DNA of 64,000 nucleotides, from positions 930,001 to 994,000 of the forward strand of contig JAGTJL010000018.1 of the NCBI GenBank assembly GCA_020746875.1. The letters run 5' to 3'. The position numbers and the translations under genes are program-made. The first letter of the stretch is position 1. Each line of letters starts with the position of its first letter. Below, one piece after another: positions 21,662-33,222 of the stretch. A model generated the notes under the pieces. It searched no databases and was not told the origin of the DNA. It was given only the letters and a program-made list of their open reading frames with translations. This DNA is from Rhexocercosporidium sp. MPI-PUGE-AT-0058 (taxonomy: Eukaryota; Ascomycota; Leotiomycetes; Helotiales).

Positions 21662-23673
21662 GAGGCAAATTTAAGTTTTTGATTTGAACCTATATCGATT
21701 GACCTCTCTTGACAAGATCCGTGTGCAGTCAGGCGAAGGAACTCATCATTGTTCTCTTGCTCTATCCAACGTCTGGCAAGGCTGAACTGAATACAGTAAT
21801 TAACATCTCCTTGAGGCTTGTGGTTTTCCTGTAGACAAGCTACTCCCTAGTTATGCTGTTTCTTCTCGGTGGTAGTCTGGGTATCACCTGCCTGGAAGCA
21901 GTCTATGCAGTCTTGTGCTGGTTATTGTGGCTCTGATTTTGCCTCTCAAACGAGTACTTTGATTGGTCCACAACATGGAGTTGATGGCTACATCTGTGAG
22001 TTCAGCTTGACTACTTTACAACCAGCTTCTTCTGACCCAGCCAGGCTGGCGAGGAATCTCGCCATCGATGTTCGTCTCTATCAACGAGCCGCTCAACGAG
22101 CCCATCAAGTCGCTTATTCCCTGAATCCGCCTCTCCATCCTCAGGTGATCTCCACGTGTTCCATGGCCGTCCAGACTATGTTTTCTACTGTCGCAGGTTT
22201 GGAGGTTTTAGAGATGGAGAATATCGTCTTTGCTTGGGACTCTTTATCGTCCTTGTCACTTTTCAACATCTGGGAAAGTAATGAGATTCCGGGATTCGGT
22301 GGTTTCCCGTGGTTGATGCCGTTGTCCTTGGACGGTAGGTGATCCCGTGTATTTGAATATCAATCACGGGTGAATGAGTATCGAGTGAAAGGTTAACTCG
22401 TCTAGTAAACGGTATGTTTCTGCTCGAGTCGTCGATTATATCCCTGCTGACACAAGGAATGCTTTGGAAATCGAACCAAAATCGTGCTTGCCGACAACGA
22501 GCTTCCCTAATCACTGGCGCGAAAAAGAACGGAGAGAGCACACTGAGGAAGATACAAGACACTCAGGTAGTGAGAGGCCCGGAAATACACCTTGTCATGC
22601 AAAATGATTGGGACGTTGACCTGCAACTTCGGCATGCCTTCTCTGGTTTCAGTCATCGATCGACCACCAGTGAGCCGGGTCCGAAACCTGTCCACAAAAC
22701 ACGTAGCCAGACATGCCCAGCAGCAACCTAAACATCGATCCTTTCAGCAACAACACAACTCGCCAAACCGAATTTCGGTAACTGCACAATGAAGCACCTC
22801 CATCAGGCTTTCAAGCCAAACAAGCCCCTGTCACCCACTTCGTCGAGCACAAGTAAGCGATTGCTCGACCTCGGACGACACACGGCCTTGCGAATATTCG
22901 TTCTCACTTCCAGCGGCTGAAGAGGGACTTCCAAATCTTTATAAGCTACAGAGAGGAGGAGAAGGACGTACAAAAGATAGTCAAAGAACAAGGTGTTTAC
23001 AAGAAATGGCAGACATCAAAGAAACTTTGTATTCTACTCAAGCGATCACGTTCTGTATAATCTTTGTCCAAACAGTACTGCTCCCCTCTACTCCAGCCTC
23101 CCATCTGCCCGGTCATCCCACGCTGGGCGTCCATCCTTAACAATGTTCTATCCTGCCGTTTTCTCCAATGCTCTGTCTGTCTCGATATCATATCCTCCCC
23201 TCATCTTTCACCCCTCTTCATGTCCATGTACCTCTTCCATTGTCCCTCCCTCTGGCCTTTCACTTCTTTCCTTCGAACCCTCCCCCTCTATCCTCGCACT
23301 ATGGGCGGGTCTTGACAACAATGCTAGATTGAGGGGAGCGCGTTGGGAAGTTGACGGACAACAGGGAGGGCGTCCAAAAGTCGATAGGTGATCTTTCTCA
23401 CAGAGGTAGTTGATGTTTTCAAGCTGTGACTTCCCAAGTTGCTCTTGATCAAGTGAACACACTGAAGGCATCTTGGAACTACCACCGTCTCTCTGCTCAG
23501 CTGAGATGAAAGCCATGAGCCCGTCAGATATGTATTTATGGCTTCTGATGCATCAAGTAGCTTATACATGCTATCTCGAGTGAGCAAGTAAGTCCCTGTC
23601 ACGAAATTGAACAGACGGTCGAAGGCAGATAGGGTATAAAATCAAATCTTGTTCTTCCCCAAACCAACGGAGT
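21662..23673. other. Intergenic 2 kb, no supported gene
   Basis: Frames of 60-160 codons occur on both strands (for example 21869-22342 plus) but none shows a known motif, consistent splice sites or a believable start. No repeat, tRNA or AT-rich island. Confidence 0.4.
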
Positions 23674-23879
23674 CTACGTGATACGTTCAGGCTTAGCCTT
23701 TCTTTTTGGCCTGCCCCACAGCTTCTTTGGTCGTGGGTTTCCAACTTTCCAGTCAAAGTGATAGCAAGAGAAACATATTGGCAAATCTGTCCCCAAGGAC
23801 CACCGCCCGCTGGATACGCACTCTATATGACACTTAGTACATTCAAAAAGGGTAAGCAAGCCTGGGCTTGTTTTTTGGG
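23674..23879 (-). pseudogene. Fifth, degenerate GATA-like finger downstream of the GATA-repeat gene
   Basis: Directly after the stop of the upstream gene, the next frame reads FECTKCHIECVSSGRWSLGT, then CFSCYHFDWKVGNPRPKKLW and GRPKRK. This keeps the C-x2-C...C-x2-C spacing and the RPxxLWxRPK signature of the preceding 54-residue repeats. It appears to be a fifth unit cut off by a stop (AAT TAA where other units have codons for N and R) and a one-base shift. Confidence 0.6.
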
Positions 23880-26202
23880 TTAATTCCACAGCTTCTCAGG
23901 TCGTGATTTATTATGACTCGATTCATAACGATAGCAAGCGTTACATAATTGAGCGTTTGTCGAGGACCTTCTCCAGCTGGATGTGTTCTTCGTACTACAG
24001 TTGGTGCATACATCTACAATAGGCATAGGCTGTTTTTTGGGTCGGTTCCACAGCTCCTCAGGTCGTGATTGACCACGATTCGATTCATATTTTTGACAAG
24101 CATTACACAACCGAGCATTTGTCGAGGACCTTCTCCAGCTAGGTGCGTTCTTCGTACCACAGTTGGTGCATACATGCGTAATACGTATGGGCCGTCTTTT
24201 GAGTTGGCTCCACAGCTCCTTAGGTCGTGATTGACTATGATACAATTCATAACGACAGCAAGCGGTACATAATTGAGCATTTGTCGAGGACCTTCTCCAG
24301 CTGGATGTGTTCTTCGTACCACAGTTGGTGCATACATGCACAATAAGCATGGACTGTCTTTTGGGTCGGTTCCACAGCTCCTCAGGTCGCGATTGACCAT
24401 GCTGCAATTCATATTTTTGACAAGCATTACACAACCAAGCTTTTATTATCGAGGATTTCCGCCAGGAGCATGTACTCTCTCTGGAACAATTACAATTAGC
24501 GCAGCTATCCGAAACCTGCTCCAATGGTGGAGAACAGGAGACAAGGTCGGCGTTCGATATTGGCTCGATGAGATTGGCAAAGTTGCTGGGGAAAGCAATA
24601 GGTGGCATGCCGCCTGACCCATACGATCCAACCAGAGCGACACCATCGGTACTCTCTAACAAGTCCGGAGTCCAGCCGTATGGTTGACAAGGTCCCTGTC
24701 CATTTCCGCCTGCCCAGATATCTCCTCGCAATCCTGCGGCCGAAACCTCGGCACGAGGTGCGAAGTTCATGTCCAAGCCGTGGACAGCAAAACCATTACA
24801 ATCGAAATGGCCCTCAGGTACAAGTTTATGACTGCCTGACATAAGTCCTAGGTCCAAGCCAAAATGTATCTGGGTCGTCTGATCACACGAAGGGAACCCT
24901 ACAAAGCCAGTATTGAGGCGCATTCCCTCGCCATTATCGAAGGTTGGCCAGGACAAGACAGTATTGAAGTCATTCGGAGGCGGGTTATGATTTTGGTCGT
25001 GTTCCCAGTATCGTTGATGGTCAAGTTCACCCTCAGGCTCCGGGTTAACGATGACTCCTCCCTGTTCCTTCCACGAAATTGGCCGGTTGGAGAAAGACAT
25101 CTCTCCTACACCTGACAAGCCTTCGGAGGGCATTTTATCCGGGCTGGACCCTGGAGTCGCGTCGTCCATAGGTGTAGTTGGTCGGCTTTCTTCCGCCGTC
25201 GAGGTGCCTGGCGGATCATGGGTTTTGCTCCTTTCCTCCTTTCCAAGATTTTGAAAGAAGTCAAATAGTTTAGCTCCGAAGTGCCTCGTATCCTGTACAC
25301 GATTGACGATTTCCTTGTTCGCATCGCAGGTCTCGCAAAGCGGTTTGTGGGATTTCTCCAACAATGGAGCAGGATCGTCTCTCAATCTCGAATCGCAGGG
25401 CTGGCAAACCCGTTGGTGGTATTCCTCCAACGACGAGGCAACTTCACCTCTCAAGCTCGCATCGCAGGGCTCGCAAAACCATCTGTTAGGGATCTCCTCA
25501 AGACGAACACATGTCATGTGGTATGATTTGTTGCAAGAATCGCAGAAAATGGTAAGTTCGTCGTGATTGGGGTCAGGGATAGGGTTGAGGTCATCGGAAA
25601 TTCCACACACGCCGCAAAGTTGGTCGTGCTTGGGGGAAGGTGTGGCAGCCTCATCGAAGTCCTGCTGTTTAACGTTAAAAGTGCCCTGGGTATGAGTGCT
25701 GTTGTAACTTACAGAACTTTCATCTTGACCCAGCTTATTTCCATCTGGGTGTTTCTTCTCACACACTCTCCTTTTGTGTTTTCTCTCATCGCTCCGGTTC
25801 GCGAAGGAACATCCACAAGATTGACATGAGTACGGCTTCTCACCTGTATGTTTCCGCACATGAATCTCATGATTTGATTTCGTTAATGAATGATGGTGAC
25901 ATTCTTCACAAGAGTAGATCTTTTTACCCTCGTGTTCCCGTTGGTGTATCCGAAGAGAGGTGATATTAGCAAGACGTCTCTTGCATTTCCCACATGGCCA
26001 ATCCTTCAGTTCTTCTTCATGAGCAGTCTGTAAGTGAGTTGGGTATGTCGAGCCGAAAAAGACCTTTTCCATAGAGTCAGTTGATATGGTGTAAATGTTC
26101 TACCCCGAAAACACTTACCTTTAGGCAAACTTCACATTTGTACGTTTTGGTCCTCTTCTTGGTCTGTGCAACCTTCACAACCAGCTTCGAATTTCGAGCC
26201 AT
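23880..26202 (-). CDS. C2H2 - PHD - tandem GATA zinc-finger protein
   Basis: Two exons, 26202-26119 and 26063-23880, tile in frame to 755 residues; the intron (gtaagt...ctgac...aaaag) splits the first finger. Domains in order: four C2H2-type fingers at about 23-129 (YKCEVCLK-VFFGSTYPTHL, WPCGKCKRRLANITSLRIH, YSCEECHHHSLTKSNHEIH, YSCQSCGCSFANRSDERKH); a PHD finger at about 178-228 (CGVCGISDDL...FCDSCNKSYHMTCVRLEE...RWFCEPC); two further CxxC repeats of the PHD tail; a 320-residue low-complexity linker; then four GATA-type fingers at about 549-755 in units of 54-57 residues (CTNCGTKNTSSWRRSSTNAQ, LCNAC, then RPEELWNRPK). GATA fingers read (A/T)GATA(A/G) in known factors; here the loop is 17 residues and each unit has an added RPxELW tail. 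A nuclear, chromatin-linked DNA-binding protein is inferred; the combination is not one I recognise. Confidence 0.85.
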
Positions 26203-26416
26203 CACACCCTTTGTCGCTATGTTCTTGTTTGTTCCAGAGTAGATGTCCGGATTGGTAGCACAAGAGAACTTGGTGCGATATAGATGTAAACAAGAAGAGG
26301 TTGCGGTCACTTTACAGCAGCACAAGCTCTACCACGTCGTATAGCGCAGCTGGACGTCACACGAGGAAAGGCCATTTGATTCACGTGGATGTCATTGCAG
26401 CCCGCTGATGTCTGTG

Positions 26417-26716
26417 CTGAAGGCTGAAGGTGGGTGGGTCTGTCACAATCAGCCCTGCACGGAGTACCCAACCACATGCCAAGCCCGCCACTTATGAACA
26501 GGAGATCTACATCAGTTGTGCTTCTTTATTCTAGACCAGGTGGGCCAAGCTCGGGTGTCAGGATGGATGTTCTGCTTTTGCACTGTGGATCTCCTGAAGG
26601 CTGAAGGTAGGTCTGTCACAATCAGCCCTGCACGGAGTACTCAACCACATGCCAAGCCCGCCACTTATAAACAGGCTATCTACATCAATTGTGCTTCTTT
26701 GTCCTAGACCAGGTGG
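26417..26716 (+). repeat. Tandem duplication, two copies of about 125 bp
   Basis: Copy 1 (about 26417-26546) and copy 2 (about 26592-26716) both run from CTGAAGGCTGAAGGT through CACAATCAGCCCTGCACGG to TAGACCAGGTGGGC, with a few substitutions and a 6-base difference near the start. They lie upstream of the GATA-repeat gene in its likely promoter region. Confidence 0.8.
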
Positions 26717-29400
26717 GCGAACGTGGATCTCCTGACTTACACGGGATAACAGCCAGGATAGCAGCCAGTGGCACACAATCATTCCCGGGAAATAGCCCCC
26801 CACGTTTAACCTATGTAGAAAGATGAGGAAATATTCATGCGGACAGGGTTACCAGGAAAAAGACCAGTTGTACTTGTAAAAGCAAATCTCCCGTCTCCAT
26901 CCATCCAATGTCGCTCCAGTCGATCCACCGTCTCAAGCCCCATTAATATGGATATCTCCTTTCTTTTTTATTTTGGCTCATGTTGATTTTGCTGTTTGAA
27001 GGCTAGATTTCTAGCCTCCAAATCGCACGGGTCGATCACAGCTCGAAATTTCTCGGGGAGGGGGGGCTACAACCCGATTGGCCTGTCTCCTTGATCTAGA
27101 TCAAAATCAAGCCACCAAACAGCCAGCAAGAACAAAAGCCACTCTTATCGCCATTGATGACCAATATTCCAATACAGGTTAAAGTGTTCCGTCTATTTAC
27201 ATCAATTGATACATGAGCAGGAGCGACCTGTCAGACCCATGATCCCGGAGCCAGCTCCCGAGGTGCTTTTCACCGATGTCAAACACTCCATCTTTTCTCC
27301 CCAGACACCGAAAGCTTTCTCGCCAATGGGTGTTCAAGAGGGCTGGGCTGCAGAGAATGTTTCCACAATTGGCTGCCACATCGGGAGGTTGGACGAAGCG
27401 GAGAAGACGACACGATAATCCAGAGCGGACTACTAGATGATACCAATCAATTGATGAATGTGAATGACGCTTTGGACACGATCTTCGGTGTATTCGATAG
27501 GGGAGTAGGAGGAAGTAGGAACACGGTTGTAGAGCGGTATGAATGTAACGGGAGCTCTTGTATCTAAATCCAGAGTGCGTCATCAATACTCCAGTATTTG
27601 AATGCTTCCAATGGAGGCCGACTAGGATCCACGAGGTGATTTTGTTTGCCTGAAATGGTCCACAATTCCCCGCTTTGCGAACCACTTGGAGCTTGATGTC
27701 GATGCTTGGATTGACGGCTCTTCTTCCTGGAGAGGCAGGTCAGTTTACAAATAACGCTACATGCCCACCACTGTGGTCTGCCGACCTCTCTCTCTCTCTC
27801 AATTTCTTCTAACATGACTTCGTATAGAGCAACAACTTATAAGACAGCAATCGCTCTCTGTTCCTCTTTCTGTATATTACTGCTTATAGTGCCTCATCCT
27901 CTCATCTTGAGACGAAAGCGCGTTATGCAAGAAAAAAGGGACACCAGATCCAGAGGATACCCGGTGTCCTAAGATCGTCCCTTTCTGCTTCGAATGGTCG
28001 AGAGTAATACACACGAGGCCCCAAGAGTAGGCCTACAACTCCTTTTCTCGCTTGGTCTTCTGGCAGCAGCTATTTCACACTCACTCATCTATAAGTACTC
28101 CTCCAGTATTTTGGTTTACGGTAACTGAAGCAGAGCAGTCTCACGCCTATCTCAGTTCATGCAAGAAGTATTTCTCTTGATAAGCCTGTGTTGTCCAGCA
28201 CTGATGCAAGTAAGCTTCTTTGTCCTGTCTTTCCGAAGCATATGAACTGACTACCGCTGAGCTTCACGGAGGAATATGGTTGATCTTTACGGGCTTTGCC
28301 GCCGTACCAATTGTCAAGATGAGCACCCCAGCAATTCATCCGGTCGTTCTAGGTTCTGAGATTTTTATTGTTGGTGACTCGTGTTTCGAGTTATGGTACA
28401 ACTCCAGTGTCACTCTTCTGTTATCCTCATTGATTCAATGTAGGCCCGCACTCCTCTCGCCAGCAAAGCTTTTGATACACTTTCAGCTGATCGGCTGTGG
28501 CTTGATTGCGTCTTACATGTTGGCATGCTTTGCGTTCGGGATAAGTCTGAAAAAAGTCAAGACGAAACGGCGCTGCCGGATAAGGACTACTACTTTTTGT
28601 GTGGCTCACGCTGAATATGATGGCCGTGGCTATGGCTATATTTCCGAGCTTTCGTCCAGACCTGAACTGGAACATGATATACTCAAAATGGGTTGGGACC
28701 TTTTCCCCATTTCCCTCATGATCTTTGCTGATATCGAAAAGATCCTGTGTTTGATACTCCGCCTGTCCATGCTGCGAACTCTTGCTACGCGGTCTATCGC
28801 CCATTGCCATTATTAGCCCCAGCGTCATGATGCGGATCAGGGGCCGGATACCATCAACGAATCCGGGGATTCTGAAGTCGACCTCAGCGGAGTGTTGTCG
28901 ATGGGCTCACAAGGGAAAACTGCATCAATGGACACTGGGTCTTCGCAGATGTTCACTGTTGAAGATACAAGGACTTTTTAGATTTAGTTTCTTGCTTTTT
29001 CCGAAGAAGGGAGTGGGGTGGACAGACTAGCCACGTATTCTTTGCGGATTCTAGTTCGGCACCGTCTGATAATGATGACTCTGATAGATAAGAAATAGAA
29101 GAATTTTGCGCAATGCCTCCTCATATCTATTACATTCGCCTGCCTCAGACTGGGCATTGAAGCACAAGTGCTCACATCCATGCAGGCACGAGCAAGAGGA
29201 GTAGCAGAAGAGGCGATGGGGGTTAAGTGATGGTATAGACACTTCAATACCAGTCGTAACCTGTCGGACACACGTTGTTAGTTGCAGGTAGAGGTTATCC
29301 GTCTCTTCTTGTTAGTCTCCTTGCTGTATTTTTCTATTACTAGATGTATCTCATCCTGGAAACAAACCACATATCGCGCACGAACTTGAGAATGGTTGAG
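26717..29400. other. Intergenic 2.7 kb, no supported gene
   Basis: Several frames of 60-200 codons (for example 28220-28816 plus, hydrophobic) lack motifs, starts or splice sites that hold together. A CTCTCT run occurs at about 27786-27800. Some of this may be decayed coding sequence, but I cannot name it. Confidence 0.4.
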
Positions 29401-29415
29401 CATGCGGTTCTACTT

Positions 29416-30301
29416 CCACGAAACCACTTGTCGTGGAATTTGATCCACGGAAACCCCTGTCGTGGGATGTGGCGTTCGAATTTAGTGTTTAAACTCCACG
29501 GAAGCCTCTGTCGTAGGGTCTGAACACACAATCAAACCCCAAGACCAATTTCACGACAGCACTTGTCGTGGGGTTACACACCTGCGATTAACCAACTTCC
29601 CAACAAGTCTCAATCAATTGTCTCTCTTCAGTGCGGGATTGAACACCTTATTTTTGCGACCGGTACACCCGACGGAAGCACTTCTTGCAGGAATTCCCAC
29701 GACAGTTCTACGATCAGGCCACACGGAAACTCTTGTCGTGGCATTCGACCGTCCATTCCCACCAGTGGTTGTCAGTATTCGATACGCATTAAATAACCGA
29801 ATAGTCGAAAGTCATACTTTTATTTAAATCACAAAACAACTAGTTTCTAATAAAAACTATTAAAACTTACACTTAGCGTTTACTAGTACGTCTAGTTTAA
29901 TAATTATTAAGTAATTTTAATTAAAACCTACTTATAAAGACCGTAAGGCTCTTGTAATTTTATATGAACATTATAAGATATTTCTATTAATATTAATTAA
30001 TCAATTTAGATTCTAGTTACTCGGTAGTATTATTGTCTTATTATAAAATCACGCTATAAGTTTGAAATATTTTTAGTAATAAATGGTTAAGGAATAGAAG
30101 TCTAAAAGTAGTAACTTTAGATGATTTTGGTGAGGGTTTTCGCTTAGTTTTAGTGTGCGTATGGAATTCTGACAACCACTGGTGTTCCATCTGAACGAAA
30201 GCGCCTGTTGTGAGATTTGGCGTTCAGGGTTCGCTACACCACTTGTAGTGGGATCAAACGCCATTTCAGCGCTCCAACTCCACGGCAGCACATCTTCGTG
30301 G
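29416..30301. repeat. Array of about ten 21-bp dyads (CCACGA...TCGTGG)
   Basis: Clear copies with 6-bp inverted arms and a 9-base centre: 29416-29436, 29445-29465, 29496-29516, 29552-29570, 29720-29741 and 30280-30301. Degenerate ones: about 29671-29690, 29696-29714, 30193-30214 and 30234-30248. The centre is also conserved (AAGCACTTG-like), and several copies are followed by a GGATTTGGCGTTC-type sequence, so the true unit may be an imperfect repeat of about 50 bp. A 425-bp TIR element interrupts the array at 29760-30184. Confidence 0.75.
29760..30184. mobile_element. MITE-like element with TIRs, RIP-decayed interior
   Basis: Perfect 16-bp terminal inverted repeats CACCAGTGGTTGTCAG; homology continues inward imperfectly for about 20 more bases (ATTCGATACGCA versus ATTCCATACGCA). 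The flanks carry the direct repeat TTCC (29756-29759 and 30185-30188), consistent with a 4-bp target duplication. The interior is very AT-rich with no coding capacity. Confidence 0.75.
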
Positions 30302-30387
30302 TTTTCGCAACACTGGCGCCACAACAGGACTGTTTCCCTAACTTGATCAATTCCTCCTACCGAGGCAAAACGTGGCCCGGCCCTGCA

Positions 30388-32310
30388 ATGGACTTAATAC
30401 CGCGCGCAGCATACGACCATATTCAACAGCGATGGGAGCAGTCTGTACAAGAAAAGACGTCGCTCTCAAGATGGACGGACGCTGGCCTTGGGGCCCCACC
30501 CAAGACTCAGCGCACTCGGTCCAAAACAAGTAGAGTCACGAAGCCGGACATCGATGCTATCACCTTACGACAAGATGGAGTCTGGGTTCATACCAAAACT
30601 GGACGACCTATCCTCACCATCCAGGCCTTCTGCGGCGAAGCTCTTGTATTCTGGCGAGATTTCGCCAATGGAGACGGCTCCCGACCCAAGGATGCCTTTT
30701 ATTCATCATTCACGGAGGCCTTCCACGGCGTCTTACAAGAAGACATCCGAACCTTCCTCATATATCTGGGTGAAGAGTTATGTGGTGAAGATACAGACTA
30801 CCCGAGGCCAGTAGACCGCCGTATCAAGCATCAGACAGCTGCCCACGGACGCAAAATGTCCAAGAGACCCAGGACGAGTTCATCTAGAGCGCTTGATGTC
30901 CAGTTGTCCCGCGAATCCCAATCCGGAACCAACTCCTCGTCGACCCCGATCGTGCATAGCGTCCAAGAGAGAGTGATAAGCGTGAATGGTCAGCAGAAGA
31001 GGCCCAGTAACTATCATTGTGCTAATCATCTCTTTAGGCGAGCATACCGTACCACTCCCCCTAGACACAAGTTCAAGGTCCCGAACAGCATCCGCCACTT
31101 TATCCATTCCACACCTCATACCGGACGCATTTGACAACTGGCACAATCGAGGAATCGAAGCTATCATGCCACGGCTGATGACTATCGAAGAAGCCTCACA
31201 GGAATCTACTATGAAGGCCATGTGGCGAAACGGTCTTCCTCGATTATCGCGGCAGGTTTTGCAGGATGAAGTCACAGAGCTTATTGGAAAAATCACGAGC
31301 CAGACGATATTAAATATCAGAAACAAGACTGCTACTATCAGAACTGGCGACTTTGAAGAGAAAGGTAACTTGAACCTTCAACAGCAATACATGGGACGCT
31401 CTTTATACCAAATCAACCTTCCCTCATCAGAAATGAAGACACAAGAACCTTGCACTATCTCGAATGTTATGGTACCCGAAGCACGCGACCTATTTCCAGA
31501 TGACTGGCGATCCCAGAATTCCATTCTAGTTCAGTTTCCCGACTCAGGGCTTTCATTTAACGTCTCCCCGGCGGGGACTTTCACAGATTTCCATGCTGGT
31601 AAATATAATCTGTAAAGAAGATGAAATAACAGCTAACAACAGTAGATTCTTGCACTATCGGTCGAGCCGTTTGTTTTGGAAGATGTATAAAAGGCTGGCT
31701 CTGCTTCCCTCCAACGGCCAAGAATCTTTGTTTGTGGCAGGATGGCTTGGGAATGCCAGGTAAATGTGCCAAGTATGGGAGGAAGTTAGAGGGTGGAATC
31801 TTTGTCAGGACTGGAAATGATCCTCTTAGTGCTGGGAATTGTATCGACATGAGTAGCGGCACTATTCATTGCGTCGTGACAATCGAAGGTGGAGTCTTAG
31901 GAGGAGTGAATTATAGCGTTAGCGAGGCGCTATTGCTATCGTCAAGGATGATATGTATGCAATTTCGGCGCTGGCAGCAAGACGAACAGATCACTGAAGA
32001 CGTCAAATGGTGGAAGCATTCATTTACGAAGTGTCTTTCCCAGGCCGACGATAAGTTGTACCCAGTCGCGTGGTATAGTCTTGTGCTTCTGCTTAACGAG
32101 GTAGAGCTACGACCGGCGCGAGCAGGACATAAGGCTTATAAAGAAATCAGGACAGCTGAGAAGGCTAGTTGGACTCAATGGCAAAAGATCCACACGGGGC
32201 AAGATAGAAGGCTGCACTGTGTCTGTGGGACGGCCTACGACCATTGGCAAAGTCATTATACTCCTGAGGTTTGTCCAGCAGTTGTTTTTGGGATTGAGAT
32301 ATCGCTATGA
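30388..32310 (+). CDS. Fungal JmjC-like (cupin/Fe(II)-oxygenase fold) protein, intact
   Basis: Three exons tile in frame: 30388-30988, 31038-31598 and 31646-32310, giving 608 residues. Introns are gtcagc...gctaatc...tttag and gtaaat...gctaac...agtag. The N-terminal half is basic and low-complexity after MDLIPRAAYDHIQQRW. The C-terminal half reads VSPAGTFTDFHADSCTIGRA, GWLCFPPTAKNLCLWQDG, GRKLEGGIFVRTGNDPLSAG and IDMSSGTIHCVVTIEGGVLG, the layout of JmjC-like proteins in filamentous fungi. The metal ligands expected for this fold are present: H386-A-D388 and H462. A short Cys/His cluster (CVCGTAYDHWQSH) ends the protein. A Met at 30217 is in frame but lies inside the dyad array. Histone demethylase activity cannot be assumed. 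Confidence 0.75.
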
Positions 32311-32984
32311 AGAATCGCGCAAGCCAAGGAAGGAGAAGCGATTGATTTAGATCTCCCTGGTTAGGCCTCGAGTTGTTTAGAACAGCAGTACAAATCTAAA
32401 TTCGCTGCCTTTTTCTCGCCGCAGGATCGCCCTTGACTGACCTCTTCCTCTTTCCATGATACGCGGCCTCAAAGACAGCGTCCAGCTGCTGCTCTGATAC
32501 TAGCTTTACGAGATGGAGCGATCCACTAATATTACATAATACTGAATTACATTACTTAAGAGTTACCGTGAATCTGCCCTCAAGACTCAGCCTTACTTGT
32601 TTCCCGAAGTTTCCGTTCTCGTCAAAGAAAGAACGCTCGCTAATGTCTCCAGGAACAAGGCAATTATTAAAAAAAAAAAAAAAGTAGCGTAGGAAAGCTA
32701 ATCAAGAAGCAGCTTAAATGCAAGATCGCTTCGGTGAAAATCGCAGAAAATAGTGCTAGTATTTATATGTATCCCGTTATATGCTTCCGGAATTAAGTCC
32801 AATTCGAAGTAGAATAAAGATGTAATAGCGCAGCGTGTTATGTTATTAATAACTTTAATTATTAAATAATCCTCTTAAGCCTTCTTTTAGAGCCTTATAT
32901 ATACTTTTCGTGTTATCTAGTATTGGCAATACGCTATCAAACTCGGTATTAAGGCGGTAATATCTGAGATAAGCTCGAAAAATC
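32311..32984. other. Intergenic, transition into AT-rich island
   Basis: Normal composition to about 32500, a poly-A tract of 15 at about 32669-32683, then rising A/T content. No gene recognised. Confidence 0.4.
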
Positions 32985-33222
32985 TGTTTGATATATGTGA
33001 CGGTTTAAAGCTTCCAGAGCCTCATTTCCAGCCTCGGCTAGTCACTTCTTAATTGGGAAGATGCCGAGATTAGACGAGCCTCTGTAGAGCTTACCTTTAT
33101 ATATAACTTACTTTTTTCTATACTTTTTTTCTTATATAATTATAAATTCTAAGAGACGCTTATTATTTTTATATTCCCGTTATAAAATATAAGACGTTAA
33201 TTACACGTAATTGCCGCCTTCT
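32985..33222 (+). repeat. Long inverted repeat, left arm
   Basis: This segment, from GACGGTTTAAAGCTTC through CCTCGGCTAG and TATATAACTTAC to TAAGACGTTAATTACACGT, matches the reverse complement of 35150-35375 over about 230 bp. Differences are mainly C/T and G/A, as expected for RIP. Confidence 0.75.

Noticed and set aside
21869..22342. 157-codon ORF
   Set aside because: No recognisable domain and no supporting splice structure.
28220..28816. 198-codon hydrophobic ORF
   Set aside because: Possible membrane segments, but the start, introns and antisense frame do not make a convincing gene.
29416..30301. Dyad array as a CRISPR
   Set aside because: Eukaryotic context, imperfect units, irregular spacing (29-120 bp), no cas genes; the units are inverted-repeat sites, not direct repeats with unique spacers.
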